Shown here: positions 36,744 through 46,803 of the stretch, piece by piece
Numbering within the stretch: the first letter of the stretch is position 1
Layout of the letters: each line of letters begins with the position of its first letter
Assembly: GCA_021324465.1 (NCBI GenBank)
Contig: JAJPJB010000010.1
Location: 1 to 63,339, forward strand
Source of the DNA: Hyphomicrobiaceae bacterium
GTDB lineage: Bacteria; Pseudomonadota; Alphaproteobacteria; Rhizobiales; Xanthobacteraceae
Reading direction: 5' to 3'
Length of the DNA: 63,339 bases
Position numbers and translations under genes: made by a program
The notes under the pieces: model-generated
The model's database searches: none
Told to the model about the DNA's origin: nothing
The model's input: the letters and a program-made list of their open reading frames with translations, nothing else

Positions 36744-37115
36744 CTATTGCGCTTCCCGGGCCGGCTCGAGCTGCACCGATTCGCCGCAGCCGCAGGCCGA
36801 GGTTTGGTTCGGATTATTGAAGACGAATTGCGCCGAGAGCTTATCGACCTTGTAGTCCATCTCGGTGCCAAGCAGGAACAGCACCGCTTTCGGGTCGATC
36901 AGGATGCGCACGCCCTTGTCTTCGATAACTTCGTCGAGTGGGTTGATGGTTTCGGCATATTCCATGGTGTAGGCCATGCCGGCGCAACCGCCGTTCTTGA
37001 CGCCGACACGCACGGCGGCGATAGGCCGGTCGGCTTTCGCCATGACCGCCTTGATGCGTTCCGCCGCGGCTTCGGTGAGCCGCATCACCTGAGGTCTCGG
37101 CCGCGCAGTGGCCAT
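36744..37115 (-). CDS. sufA: iron-sulfur cluster assembly protein SufA (HesB/IscA family)
   Basis: An A-type carrier that receives and passes on Fe-S clusters. The 123-residue protein has the three conserved cysteines of the family: GVKNGGCAGMAYTMEY and the C-terminal SACGCGES pair. DPKAVLFLLGTEMDY is the usual central motif. The start at 37115 has GGAGGGATGGAGAG upstream, which decides against an earlier in-frame codon. It is the last gene of the suf operon, 142 bp after sufT, so it may also have its own promoter. Confidence 0.94.
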   Translation of the reverse strand: MATARPRPQVMRLTEAAAERIKAVMAKADRPIAAVRVGVKNGGCAGMAYTMEYAETINPLDEVIEDKGVRILIDPKAVLFLLGTEMDYKVDKLSAQFVFNNPNQTSACGCGESVQLEPAREAQ

Positions 37116-37257
37116 CTCTCCATCCCTCCCCGCGCGGTCCCGCAATGGACGCAGCGCGGCTATTGCGATCCAGAATAATATCGAAAGTCCTAATGACTTC
37201 GTACCACTCTATGTTATCTAATGCGCCCCGACGTTATTCGCAACGCGCGCCGTAGCT

Positions 37258-37647
37258 TCACCACATGTTCAACACGGCGCGCGCCTCGTCCGACATGCGG
37301 CTCGGGTCCCACGGCGGCTCCCAGACGATATTGACCTTGGCTTCGCGCACCCCGGCCACGCCCGTTACCGCATTCTCGACCTGCGCCGGCAACTCTGCCG
37401 CCGACGGACAATTGGGCGTGGTCAGCGTCATGTCGATTGTGACCAGGCGATCGTCATCGATATCGACGCGATAGATAAGGCCGAGCTCATAGATATCGGC
37501 CGGGATTTCCGGATCGAACACGGTCTTGAGCGCGGCAATGATGTCGTCGGTCAGCCGCGACATTTCCGCGGGCGGAATCGCCGAAGGCTTTTCCGCGGTA
37601 GCCGCGCCGGCCACCTCGCCGATCTCATGTTTTGCTTCTTCGCTCAT
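37258..37647 (-). CDS. sufT: SUF system protein SufT (DUF59/MIP18 family)
   Basis: A 129-residue protein with the DUF59 domain: VFDPEIPADIYELGLIYRVD, MTLTTPNCPSAAELPAQVE with the single conserved Cys, and VNIVWEPPWDPSRMSDEAR at the end. SufT proteins help to mature Fe-S enzymes, probably as accessory cluster carriers. It sits 24 bp after sufS, in the usual alphaproteobacterial order. Confidence 0.9.
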   Translation of the reverse strand: MSEEAKHEIGEVAGAATAEKPSAIPPAEMSRLTDDIIAALKTVFDPEIPADIYELGLIYRVDIDDDRLVTIDMTLTTPNCPSAAELPAQVENAVTGVAGVREAKVNIVWEPPWDPSRMSDEARAVLNMW

Positions 37648-37671
37648 CGGAACAACCTTTAGCTGAAGAAG

Positions 37672-38913
37672 TCAGCCGAAGAAATCTTGCGCCTTGCGCA
37701 GCGCTTGTGCCAGGCAATCGATTTCGTCGCGCGTATTGTACATCGCAAACGAGGCCCGGCAGCTCGCCGTCAAGCCGAACCGAGCGAGCAGCGGCATCAC
37801 GCAATGCGTGCCGGCGCGCACCGCGACGCCGGAGCGATCGATAATGGTGGCGACGTCATGGGGGTGCGCGCCCTTCATCTCGAACGAGACGATCGGCCCC
37901 TTGTCCGCGGTTGTGCCGAGGATGCGCAGCGAGTTGATCTCGCGCAGCCGCTCATGGGCGTAGCGCACCAATCCCGTCTCGTGGCTGCGGATGCGCCCCT
38001 TGCCGATGGCATTGACATAGTCGATCGCGGCGCCGAGCCCGATCGCCTGCACGATCGAAGGGGTGCCGGCCTCGAATTTATGCGGCGGCTCGCCATAGGT
38101 GATGTTGTCCTCGAACACCTCGCGGATCATCTCGCCACCGCCATTGAACGGCGGCATGGCGGCAAGATGCTCGTATTTGCCATAGAGCGCGCCGATGCCG
38201 CTCGGCCCGTACAGCTTGTGACCGGTAAACGCGTAGAAATCGCAATCGATGTCGCGAACATCCACGTCGAGATGCACCGCGCCCTGCGCGCCATCGACCA
38301 GCACCGGGATGCCGCGCGCATGGGCAAGGCGCGTTACTGCCTTGACCGGCACCCTGGTGCCGAGCATGTTTGACATATGCGTGATCGCGACCATCTTGGT
38401 GCGCGGCGTGAGCAGCTTTTCGAATTCGTCGATGAGGAAACGGCCCTCGTCGTCGACCGGTGCCCATTTGATCACCGCGCCCTGCCGCTCGCGCAGGAAA
38501 TGCCATGGCACGATATTGGAATGGTGCTCCATGATCGAGAGCACAATCTCGTCGCCTTCCTTGATGCGCTCGCGGCCGAACGTGTAGGCGACGAGGTTGA
38601 TTGCCTCCGTCGCATTGCGGGTGAAGACAATCTCTTCCTTGCGGCCGGCGTTCAGAAACGCCGCGACCTTTTCGCGCGCGGTCTCGTAGGCCTCGGTCGC
38701 CTCGTTGGCGAGATAATGGAGGCCACGATGCACATTGGCATATTGCGTCGTATAGGCCAGCTGCAGGCGATCGAGCACCGCCTGCGGCTTTTGCGCGGAG
38801 GCGGCATTGTCCAGATAGACAAGCGGCTTGCCATAGACCTTGGTCGCGAGGATCGGGAAATCCGCGCGGATCTTGTCTACGTCGTAGGCGCTGTTGGTCC
38901 GGGCTTCCTGCAT
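37672..38913 (-). CDS. sufS: cysteine desulfurase SufS
   Basis: Takes sulfur from cysteine for cluster assembly on SufBCD. The 413-residue PLP enzyme has TRNATEAINLVAYTFG, the PLP lysine region FTGHKLYGPSGIGALYGK, and the type II active-site loop SCRASFAMYN with the catalytic Cys near residue 385. It begins 3 bp after the sufD stop. No sufE or sufU sulfur acceptor is found in the window. Confidence 0.96.
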   Translation of the reverse strand: MQEARTNSAYDVDKIRADFPILATKVYGKPLVYLDNAASAQKPQAVLDRLQLAYTTQYANVHRGLHYLANEATEAYETAREKVAAFLNAGRKEEIVFTRNATEAINLVAYTFGRERIKEGDEIVLSIMEHHSNIVPWHFLRERQGAVIKWAPVDDEGRFLIDEFEKLLTPRTKMVAITHMSNMLGTRVPVKAVTRLAHARGIPVLVDGAQGAVHLDVDVRDIDCDFYAFTGHKLYGPSGIGALYGKYEHLAAMPPFNGGGEMIREVFEDNITYGEPPHKFEAGTPSIVQAIGLGAAIDYVNAIGKGRIRSHETGLVRYAHERLREINSLRILGTTADKGPIVSFEMKGAHPHDVATIIDRSGVAVRAGTHCVMPLLARFGLTASCRASFAMYNTRDEIDCLAQALRKAQDFFG

Positions 38914-38916
38914 GAT

Positions 38917-40257
38917 TCATACGGGCTTTTGCCCGCGCGCCTTCAGCCAGGCTGCGACCGACTCGATCAGAGCCTCGCGCAGGCCGGCGTCTTCGATGCC
39001 CTCGATGGCCTCGCCGAGAAACGCCTGGATCAGCAGCGACTCGGCTTCGGCCGCGGGGATGCCGCGCGCCATCAGATAGAATTTCAGCTCGTCGTCCAAT
39101 GCGCCGGCGGTCGCACCGTGGCCGCACTGCACATCGTCGGCAAAGATTTCGAGCTCCGGCTTGTTGTCCGCTTCCGCGCGCTCCGACAATAACAGTGCCT
39201 GCGTCATCATCTTGGCGTCGGTTTTCTGCGCGCCCTGGCGCACGACAATGCGGCCCTGGAACACGCTGTGCGCCTCGTCGTCGAGCACCGCCTTAAACAT
39301 TTCGCGGCTCTGGCAGCCGCGTGCGATATGCGTCGCCATCAGCGTCGTGTCGGCGTGCTGACGGCCCCGCACCAGCGTCGCGCCGCGAATGCCGGCGACC
39401 GTATCTTCGCCGTCGAAGCGCAGGTACAGCTGGTTGCGCACCACCGCACCGCCGGCCGTGAAGGTGAAACTGTTGAAGCGCGCCTTGGCGCCGATCGCGG
39501 CGGCGAGCGTCGAAACATGCATCGCCTCGGCGCCCTCGCCAATGGTTTTGACGTAATCGACATGGGCGCCGTCGCCGACAAAAAGCTCGATCGCGGCATT
39601 GACCTGATAATCGCTGCCTGCCGGCCCTTCGTAGCTCTCGATCAGCATAACCCGTGCGCCCGGCTCGACCACCATCACGGAACGGGTGAAGGTCGCCACC
39701 GGCTTTTCCGACGATACAAAAACGAGATGCAGCGGCCGCTCGATGGTCGCACCCGGCGCGGCGTAAATCACCGCGCCGTCGCCCATCAGGGCGGTATTGA
39801 GCGCGACCGCGACATCGCCGGTCGGCGCAAGCTTGCCGAGATGCGCAGTCAACGCCGAATCGCCCGCGCAAAGCGCATCGGCGAGCGAGCCGACGCGGAG
39901 CCCGGCCTCGATCTTTGCGATATCGGACAGCTCGGGAACGAAAACGCCGTCGACAAAGACGAGCCGCCGGGCTTCAAGGTCGCCGAGCATGGCGGCCGCC
40001 GTTTTGGCCCGCGCCTTGGCCGCGGCATCGGGCGGTGCAGCGAGCGGCTTGGCCTCGCGCATCAACGCGCGCAGATCGGTATATTTCCATTCTTCGACGC
40101 GGCGATGCGGCAGGCCGGCTTTGGCGAAGACGTCGAAAGCCGCTTCGCGCTGCGCCGCGATCGCGCCGCTTCCGGGCAAGCGGTCGCGCGCCTGCGAGAA
40201 GGTCTGCGCCAGCGCGGCCTCGGCCGCCGTCTTCATCGTGGTGATCTCAGCGCTCAC
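38917..40257 (-). CDS. sufD: Fe-S cluster assembly protein SufD
   Basis: SufD forms the scaffold complex SufB-SufC2-SufD and is needed for iron entry. The 446-residue protein has the N-terminal helical part (GLPHRRVEEWKYTDLRAL) and the right-handed beta-helix core. It ends with the conserved GRIVVRQGAQKTDAKMMTQAL and VQCGHGATAGALDDELKFYLMARG segments. The start overlaps the sufC stop by four bases (ATGA), so translation is coupled. Confidence 0.95.
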   Translation of the reverse strand: MSAEITTMKTAAEAALAQTFSQARDRLPGSGAIAAQREAAFDVFAKAGLPHRRVEEWKYTDLRALMREAKPLAAPPDAAAKARAKTAAAMLGDLEARRLVFVDGVFVPELSDIAKIEAGLRVGSLADALCAGDSALTAHLGKLAPTGDVAVALNTALMGDGAVIYAAPGATIERPLHLVFVSSEKPVATFTRSVMVVEPGARVMLIESYEGPAGSDYQVNAAIELFVGDGAHVDYVKTIGEGAEAMHVSTLAAAIGAKARFNSFTFTAGGAVVRNQLYLRFDGEDTVAGIRGATLVRGRQHADTTLMATHIARGCQSREMFKAVLDDEAHSVFQGRIVVRQGAQKTDAKMMTQALLLSERAEADNKPELEIFADDVQCGHGATAGALDDELKFYLMARGIPAAEAESLLIQAFLGEAIEGIEDAGLREALIESVAAWLKARGQKPV

Positions 40258-41012
40258 GCCGCAAACTCTTCCTGGTACTGGGCATAGCCGCGCGCTTCGA
40301 GCTCCATCGCAAGCTCCTTACCGCCGGTGCGCACGATGCGACCGGCAGAAAGCACGTGCACCACATCTGGCACGATGTAATTGAGCAGGCGCTGATAATG
40401 GGTGATGACGACGAAGGCGCGGTCCGGCCCGCGCAGCCGGTTGACGCCGTCGGCCGCGATCTTCAGCGCGTCGATGTCGAGGCCCGAATCGGTCTCGTCG
40501 AGGATCGCAAGGCGGGGCTGCAGCAGCGCCATCTGCAGCACCTCGTTGCGCTTTTTCTCGCCGCCCGAGAAGCCGACATTGACGCCGCGCCGCAACATCT
40601 CCGGATCGATCGCGAGATTCCTCGCGGTGTCGCGCACTCGCTTCAAGAATTCCGGCGTAGAGAGTTCCGGCTCGCCGCGCCGCTTGCGCTGCGCATTGAG
40701 CGCCGTGCGCAAAAAGGTCATGGTGGCAACGCCCGGAATCTCCAGCGGATACTGGAACGCGATAAACAGGCCCGCGGCCGCGCGTTCGTCCGGCTCCATC
40801 TCGAACAGATTCTTGCCGTCGAAGCGTACCTCGCCCTTGGTCGGCTCGTAATCGTCCTTGCCGGCGAGCAGATAAGCGAGCGTCGACTTGCCCGAACCGT
40901 TCGGGCCCATGATGGCGTGCACCTCGCCCGAATCCACCGAAAGATCGAGGCCCTTCAAAATCTCCTTGCCGTCGATCTCGACGTGCAAATTCTTGACTTC
41001 AAGCAGTGCCAT
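40254..41012 (-). CDS. sufC: Fe-S cluster assembly ATPase SufC
   Basis: ABC-type ATPase of the SufBCD scaffold. The 252-residue protein has Walker A GPNGSGKSTLAYLLAG and FQYPLEIPGVATMTFLR, the SufC-specific segment after the Q-loop. The signature is VGFSGGEKKRNEVLQMAL, Walker B LAILDETDSGLDIDALK, and the switch His is in VITHYQRLL. The ATG at 41012 has GGAG 10 bases upstream. The small membrane protein gene precedes it by 38 bp. Confidence 0.97.
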   Translation of the reverse strand: MALLEVKNLHVEIDGKEILKGLDLSVDSGEVHAIMGPNGSGKSTLAYLLAGKDDYEPTKGEVRFDGKNLFEMEPDERAAAGLFIAFQYPLEIPGVATMTFLRTALNAQRKRRGEPELSTPEFLKRVRDTARNLAIDPEMLRRGVNVGFSGGEKKRNEVLQMALLQPRLAILDETDSGLDIDALKIAADGVNRLRGPDRAFVVITHYQRLLNYIVPDVVHVLSAGRIVRTGGKELAMELEARGYAQYQEEFAA

Positions 41013-41050
41013 CGCAAACAAGCTCCAAATCTATGGCTTACGGCGGCGCC

Positions 41051-41302
41051 TTACCGATCGCCCCAACGCCAGCGCCAGCCGCCTTCCGTCTTAATGCGAC
41101 CGATCGCGATAAGCGCAATGACGGCGGCAATCTCGACGGCCAGGGCGAACCAGAAGAGGGGGTCCGCGGCGCTTCTGGTCGTCATTGTCACGGTGGCGCC
41201 AATCACGACAGCCAGCGTGCCCAGCGTCAGCGCCCAGCCCTGCCAGGTGACAGGCGTGGCGCCGTAACCGTATCGCTTCGGCCTGAACCAATAGGTGGAC
41301 AT
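41051..41302 (-). CDS. small two-helix membrane protein inside the suf operon
   Basis: An 83-residue protein with two predicted membrane helices, GWALTLGTLAVVIGATVTM and PLFWFALAVEIAAVIALIAI, a short loop between them and a basic tail GRIKTEGGWRWRWGDR. The N-terminus MSTYWFRPKRYGYGATPVTW is conserved-looking and aromatic. It lies 27 bp after sufB and 38 bp before sufC on the same strand, so it is co-transcribed with them. I do not recognise a characterised family; a link to Fe-S assembly is inferred from position only. Confidence 0.75.
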   Translation of the reverse strand: MSTYWFRPKRYGYGATPVTWQGWALTLGTLAVVIGATVTMTTRSAADPLFWFALAVEIAAVIALIAIGRIKTEGGWRWRWGDR

Positions 41303-41329
41303 GTCGCCGACCCTTTGATCTGCCCGTGC

Positions 41330-42853
<1,524 letters not shown>

Positions 42854-42948
42854 CCGTCCCTCCGCTCACGGGGTCAAGGCCCGCGGGTTGGATTTAGTCG
42901 GTTATGGTCAGGTGTGCCTTTTCCGGGTCACCCTCCATCGGCCGCCCC

Positions 42949-42961
42949 TTGAACCGTTCAA
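42949..42961. promoter_or_regulatory. perfect palindrome upstream of sufB, candidate iron/Fe-S operator
   Basis: TTGAACCGTTCAA is a perfect 13-base dyad in the only sizeable gap of the suf operon, about 95 bases before the sufB start. Rhizobial iron regulators (Irr, RirA, IscR-type) bind AT-rich dyads of similar size upstream of suf genes. I have not shown that it matches any of their consensus sites, so the regulator is left open. Confidence 0.4.
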
Positions 42962-43002
42962 AAGGCAGCGGAATCGTTCAGTCATGCAGACATTTAATGC
43001 CG

Positions 43003-44169
43003 TCAGGCTGCAATGCCTCGCTGCCCCTTAGATAATGCACTTGCGAGCTTTCTCCAAGCGATCTGGAACCTTTCGACGTCGATTTCGGCTGTTTCCCAGC
43101 CCAAACTGGCGCGCACCGCCCCGCGCGTGAGAGCCGGAGAAACGCCCATGGCGGCAAGGACATGCGAGGGTCGCACCTTGCCCGAAGAGCAGGCCGCTCC
43201 CGACGACACCGCAATGCCTTCGAGGTCGAAGGCAATCACCGCGGTTTCCGCCTTCATGCCTGGCAGCGTAAACAGAGTGGTATTGGGCAGGCGCTCGGCG
43301 GCTTCGCCGAAAATGACGGTATCGGGTGCAATCGCACGCAGCGCGGCTTCGAGCTTGTTCCTTAGCCCCAGCATGTGCTTGGTCTCGGCCTCCCGCCGCG
43401 CCTGAGCCGCGGCCGCGGCCGCGCCAAAGGCCGCGATGCCTGCGACATTCTCTGTGCCGGCCCGCAGGCCGCGCTCCTGGCCACCGCCGCGAATGAGAGG
43501 ATCAGCCAGATGAAGCTCCTCGCGCGCCCGCACCAACGCGCCGACGCCCTTGAGCGCGCCGATCTTGTGGGCCGAAAGCGTCAGGAAATCCGCGCCCAGC
43601 GTATTGATATCGCACGCGATACGGCCGACCGCTTGCACCGCGTCGACATGCAGAAAGCCGCCTGCGGCGTGCACCAGCGCGGCCGCCTCGGCAACCGGTT
43701 GAATGACCCCGGTTTCATTGTTCGCCAGCATTAACGACAGCAGCGGACGCGTCGACTTCGGGAGGGTCTTTTGCAGGACATCGAGCCTGAGCCGGCCCTC
43801 CGCATCGACCGGAAGCTCCTCCACGAGCGCATTCGAAAATCGTCCCCCCGCTTGCACCGAGGCATGCTCGACAGCTGAAATGAAAAGCCGGTCGCGCGGG
43901 CGCTTTTCGGCCGCGCTTTCCCATGCGGGCGACAGCGCCAGCACATTGGCCTCGGTACCGCTCGACGTGAAAAACACGTCACCCGGCCGCGCGCCGACCA
44001 GCGCGGCCACCTGTTCCCGCGCCTTTTCGACAACGGCCCGCGCCGCCCTGCCCTCGGCATGCACCGACGAGGGGTTTCCGGTCAGCGCCAGCGCCTCCTC
44101 GAAGGCGCGGCGCGCCTGCTCGCGCAACGGCGCGGAGGCGTTCCAGTCAAAATAGCTTCGCTCCGGCAT
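43003..44169 (-). CDS. cysteine desulfurase, NifS/IscS-like (second desulfurase)
   Basis: A 388-residue type I cysteine desulfurase. Visible are FDWNASAPLREQAR, GNPSSVHAEGRAAR, the PLP lysine in LSAHKIGALKGVGAL, and the active-site Cys loop VSSGAACSSGKVRPSHVLAAMG. The SSGxACSSG form is of the NifS/IscS type, unlike SufS at 37672-38913. It stands first in the suf operon, as in many alphaproteobacteria. The start MPERSYFDW is chosen because homology starts there. It may feed the SUF scaffold or tRNA thiolation. Confidence 0.93.
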   Translation of the reverse strand: MPERSYFDWNASAPLREQARRAFEEALALTGNPSSVHAEGRAARAVVEKAREQVAALVGARPGDVFFTSSGTEANVLALSPAWESAAEKRPRDRLFISAVEHASVQAGGRFSNALVEELPVDAEGRLRLDVLQKTLPKSTRPLLSLMLANNETGVIQPVAEAAALVHAAGGFLHVDAVQAVGRIACDINTLGADFLTLSAHKIGALKGVGALVRAREELHLADPLIRGGGQERGLRAGTENVAGIAAFGAAAAAAQARREAETKHMLGLRNKLEAALRAIAPDTVIFGEAAERLPNTTLFTLPGMKAETAVIAFDLEGIAVSSGAACSSGKVRPSHVLAAMGVSPALTRGAVRASLGWETAEIDVERFQIAWRKLASALSKGQRGIAA

Positions 44170-44258
44170 GGTTGATGACCTACGTTTTCGCTCAGGCGCG
44201 GTGGAATCGCCCCTTGCAGCCCGTCGCCGGCCCGGCTGCGCCGAAGTGTCGTAAATGC

Positions 44259-44287
44259 TTGCTTTTTGGCCCCCGGCCTGTGCTAGA
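44259..44287 (+). promoter_or_regulatory. possible promoter for the alpha/beta hydrolase at 44430
   Basis: ttgctt at 44259-44264 and gctaga at 44282-44287 with a 17-base spacer, about 140 bases before the start. The match is moderate; it is reported as a candidate only. Confidence 0.3.
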
Positions 44288-44429
44288 AGTCGCGACCCGA
44301 CATCCGCGCCGGCCGCCGCCGGTACCAAAAAACCAAAATGCTATTAAGTAGTTACGTGGAGAGGCCGAGACCGTCAAGCAAGCCGGAATCGCCTCCCGTA
44401 ATGCCTTAGTTCTGATCGAGGTTGCCAAA

Positions 44430-45098
44430 ATGCCCGAGGTCATTTTCACCGGACCCGCCGGCCGCATCGAGGGTCGCTACCATCCGGCCCGGCAGAAGAA
44501 TGCGCCGATCGGCATCGTGCTGCACCCGCATCCGCAATTCGGCGGCACGATGAACCATCAGATCGTATACCAGATTTACTACGCCTTTGTGCATCGCGGC
44601 TTTTCGGCGCTGCGCTTCAACTTCCGCGGCGTCGGACGCAGCCAAGGCAGCTTCGATCACGGCATCGGCGAATTGTCGGACGCGGCCTCCGCGCTCGACT
44701 GGGCGCAATCGGTCAATACGGAGGCGCGCAGCTGCTGGATCGCGGGCTTTTCCTTCGGCGCCTGGATCGGCATGCAGCTTCTGATGCGGCGGCCGGAAAT
44801 CGAAGGCTTCATCTCGATCGCCCCGCCGGCAAACCTTTACGACTTCTCGTTTCTGGCGCCCTGCCCGTCCTCCGGCCTGATCATCCATGGCGACAAGGAC
44901 GCCGTCGTGCCGCACCGCGATGTCACCACGCTGGTTGAGAAACTCAAGACGCAGAAGGGCATCGTGATCGAGCAAAAGGTCGTTCCGGGTGCCAATCATT
45001 TCTTTGACGGCAAGATCGAGCCGTTGATGACCCAGATCGGCGCCTATCTCGACAAGCGGCTCGGCCGGACCGGGCGCAGCACGACGACGGCGGCATAA
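44430..45098 (+). CDS. alpha/beta hydrolase (serine aminopeptidase S33-like)
   Basis: A 222-residue single-domain hydrolase with no leader. The oxyanion region is VLHPHPQFGGTMNHQIVYQ and the conserved strand is RFNFRGVGRSQGSF. The nucleophile elbow is AGFSFGAWIG, the acid is in IIHGDKDAVVPH and the His in VPGANHFFDGKI, so the catalytic triad is complete. It is a common conserved protein of Proteobacteria; the substrate is unknown. Divergent from the suf operon and 9 bp upstream of the beta-lactamase gene. Confidence 0.87.
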   Translation: MPEVIFTGPAGRIEGRYHPARQKNAPIGIVLHPHPQFGGTMNHQIVYQIYYAFVHRGFSALRFNFRGVGRSQGSFDHGIGELSDAASALDWAQSVNTEARSCWIAGFSFGAWIGMQLLMRRPEIEGFISIAPPANLYDFSFLAPCPSSGLIIHGDKDAVVPHRDVTTLVEKLKTQKGIVIEQKVVPGANHFFDGKIEPLMTQIGAYLDKRLGRTGRSTTTAA

Positions 45099-45107
45099 CG
45101 TCGATCC

Positions 45108-45995
45108 ATGCTCACACGGCGCCAAGCAGCGGCCGGACTGGCAGCCGCCGCCTTTGGCCGCGCGCTCGCCCGGCCCGAACCGGCACGCGCTTTCGCCGCA
45201 TCTCTCTCCGACGAATTGGCCGCGATCGAAGCAAGAAGCGGCGGGCGTTTGGGTGTTTCGGTCTTGGACACGGCTTCGCTGGCGCGCGTCGACCATCGTG
45301 CCGACGAGCGGTTTCCGCTGTGCAGCACATTCAAAATTCTTGCCGTCGCCGCCGTGCTCAAGCGCGCCGACGCCGGGCGCGAGCATCTCGACCGGAGAAT
45401 CGTGATCAGGCGCGCCGATCTTGTCGCCTATTCGCCGGTGGTCAAGGATCGTATCGGCGACGCCATGACGCTTGCCGACCTCTGCGCCGCGGCTATGACC
45501 GAGAGTGACAACACCGCGGCTGATCTCATTCTACGAAGCCTTGGCGGCCCCAAGGCGGTCAACGCCTATGCGCGCACACTCGGCGACGCCACGACGCATC
45601 TCGACAACAAGGAGCCGTTGCTCAACCATCGCAAGCCGATCGGTCTTGCGCGCAGCGACACGACGACGCCTTCGGCCATGGTGAGGGATCTGCAAGCCCT
45701 CGTTCTCGGCGACGCGCTCACCGCAAGCTCGCGCGATCAGTTGAAGGCCTGGCTGCTCGGCTGCCGCACCGGCGACAGACGCTTGCGCGCCGGCCTGCCC
45801 GAGGACTGGCAGTGCGGCGACAAGACCGGCTCGGGCGACAATGGCAGCACCAACGATGTCGGCGTGCTGTGGCCGCCGCAGCGCCCGCCGCTGATCGTTG
45901 CCGCCTATCTCACCCAAACCGCGGCGACTTACGACCAGCGCGAAGCCATGCTCGCCGACGTGGCGCGGGCGATCGTGGCTGCGCTCGGCAGCTGA
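45108..45995 (+). CDS. bla: class A beta-lactamase with twin-arginine leader
   Basis: A serine beta-lactamase of 295 residues with all class A motifs: S73-T-F-K76 (Ambler 70-73), SDN at 133-135 (Ambler 130-132), E169-P-L-L-N173 (Ambler 166-170) and K239-T-G (Ambler 234-236). The N-terminus MLTRRQAAAGLAAAAFGRAL is a twin-arginine type leader, so export of folded enzyme through Tat is likely. It follows the alpha/beta hydrolase by 9 bp. No AmpR-type regulator is adjacent. It looks like a chromosomal gene of this lineage, since codon use and GC resemble its neighbours and no mobile element is next to it. The range of drugs hydrolysed cannot be read from sequence. Confidence 0.94.
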   Translation: MLTRRQAAAGLAAAAFGRALARPEPARAFAASLSDELAAIEARSGGRLGVSVLDTASLARVDHRADERFPLCSTFKILAVAAVLKRADAGREHLDRRIVIRRADLVAYSPVVKDRIGDAMTLADLCAAAMTESDNTAADLILRSLGGPKAVNAYARTLGDATTHLDNKEPLLNHRKPIGLARSDTTTPSAMVRDLQALVLGDALTASSRDQLKAWLLGCRTGDRRLRAGLPEDWQCGDKTGSGDNGSTNDVGVLWPPQRPPLIVAAYLTQTAATYDQREAMLADVARAIVAALGS

Positions 45996-46087
45996 TGCGA
46001 CCGCCCGGTGCAATCCATTTGAGCCTTTTGCACCTTTCTCGAATTTGCGGTGTTAATCTCCGCGAGAGATAAACACTGGACGGCGCC

Positions 46088-46666
46088 ATGGGCAAAGATC
46101 GTCTCGCCGCGTTCAGCGACGGCGTCATCGCGATCATCATCACCATCATGGTGCTTGAATTGAAGATACCGCATGGCGCCGACTGGGCGACGCTGCGCGG
46201 CGTGGCGCCGAGCTTTGCGGCCTATGTGATGAGCTTCGCCTATGTGGCGATCTATTGGAACAATCACCATCATCTTCTCCATACCGTCACCCGGGTCGAC
46301 GGCCTGGTGCTCTGGGCCAATTCCAATCTTTTATTTTGGCTGTCGCTTGTACCGGCCGCGACCGCTTGGCTCGGCGAGAATTTTTTGGCGCCGGTCCCGA
46401 CTGCAGTCTACGGCATTACGCTGTTGATACCCGCCGTCGCCTGGTACGGGCTGCAAAAGGCGATCATCAGAACGCAAGGCCCGCAATCGGTGCTCGCCGC
46501 AGCACTCGGCCGCGACCTCAAAGGCAAGGCATCGCCGGTCCTTTATATCGCCGGGATCGTCCTGGCTTTCGGCGTACCTTTGCTGTCGATCGTCCTCTAC
46601 AGTCTCGTCGCCGTCATGTGGCTGATCCCCGATCGCCGGATCGAGAAGGTCCTGCACGAAGGCTGA
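46088..46666 (+). CDS. TMEM175-family (DUF1211) potassium channel-like protein
   Basis: A 192-residue membrane protein with six hydrophobic helices. Helix 1 carries the family signature RLAAFSDGVIAIIITIMVLE (FSDG motif), followed by SFAYVAIYWNNHHHLLHTV, both diagnostic for bacterial TMEM175 channels. These proteins form tetrameric K+ leak channels. The start at 46088 lacks a strong ribosome-binding site but fits the family N-terminus. No functional link to its neighbours. Confidence 0.9.
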   Translation: MGKDRLAAFSDGVIAIIITIMVLELKIPHGADWATLRGVAPSFAAYVMSFAYVAIYWNNHHHLLHTVTRVDGLVLWANSNLLFWLSLVPAATAWLGENFLAPVPTAVYGITLLIPAVAWYGLQKAIIRTQGPQSVLAAALGRDLKGKASPVLYIAGIVLAFGVPLLSIVLYSLVAVMWLIPDRRIEKVLHEG

Positions 46667-46803
46667 GACGCCGGGCGTTGCCGCGACATTTGGCCCTTTA
46701 TCCGCGCACCCCGCTGCAAGCGGCGCTTGCAATCTCCGTCGCCACGCCGTTCAATGGGAGCAAATACAAACAAGCCCCTGTTTGAGCGAGTGAGGAGAAC
46801 GCC

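Noticed and set aside
45108-45995. Beta-lactamase gene as part of a mobile resistance cassette
   Set aside because: No transposase, integrase, attC-like site or change of base composition was seen beside it.
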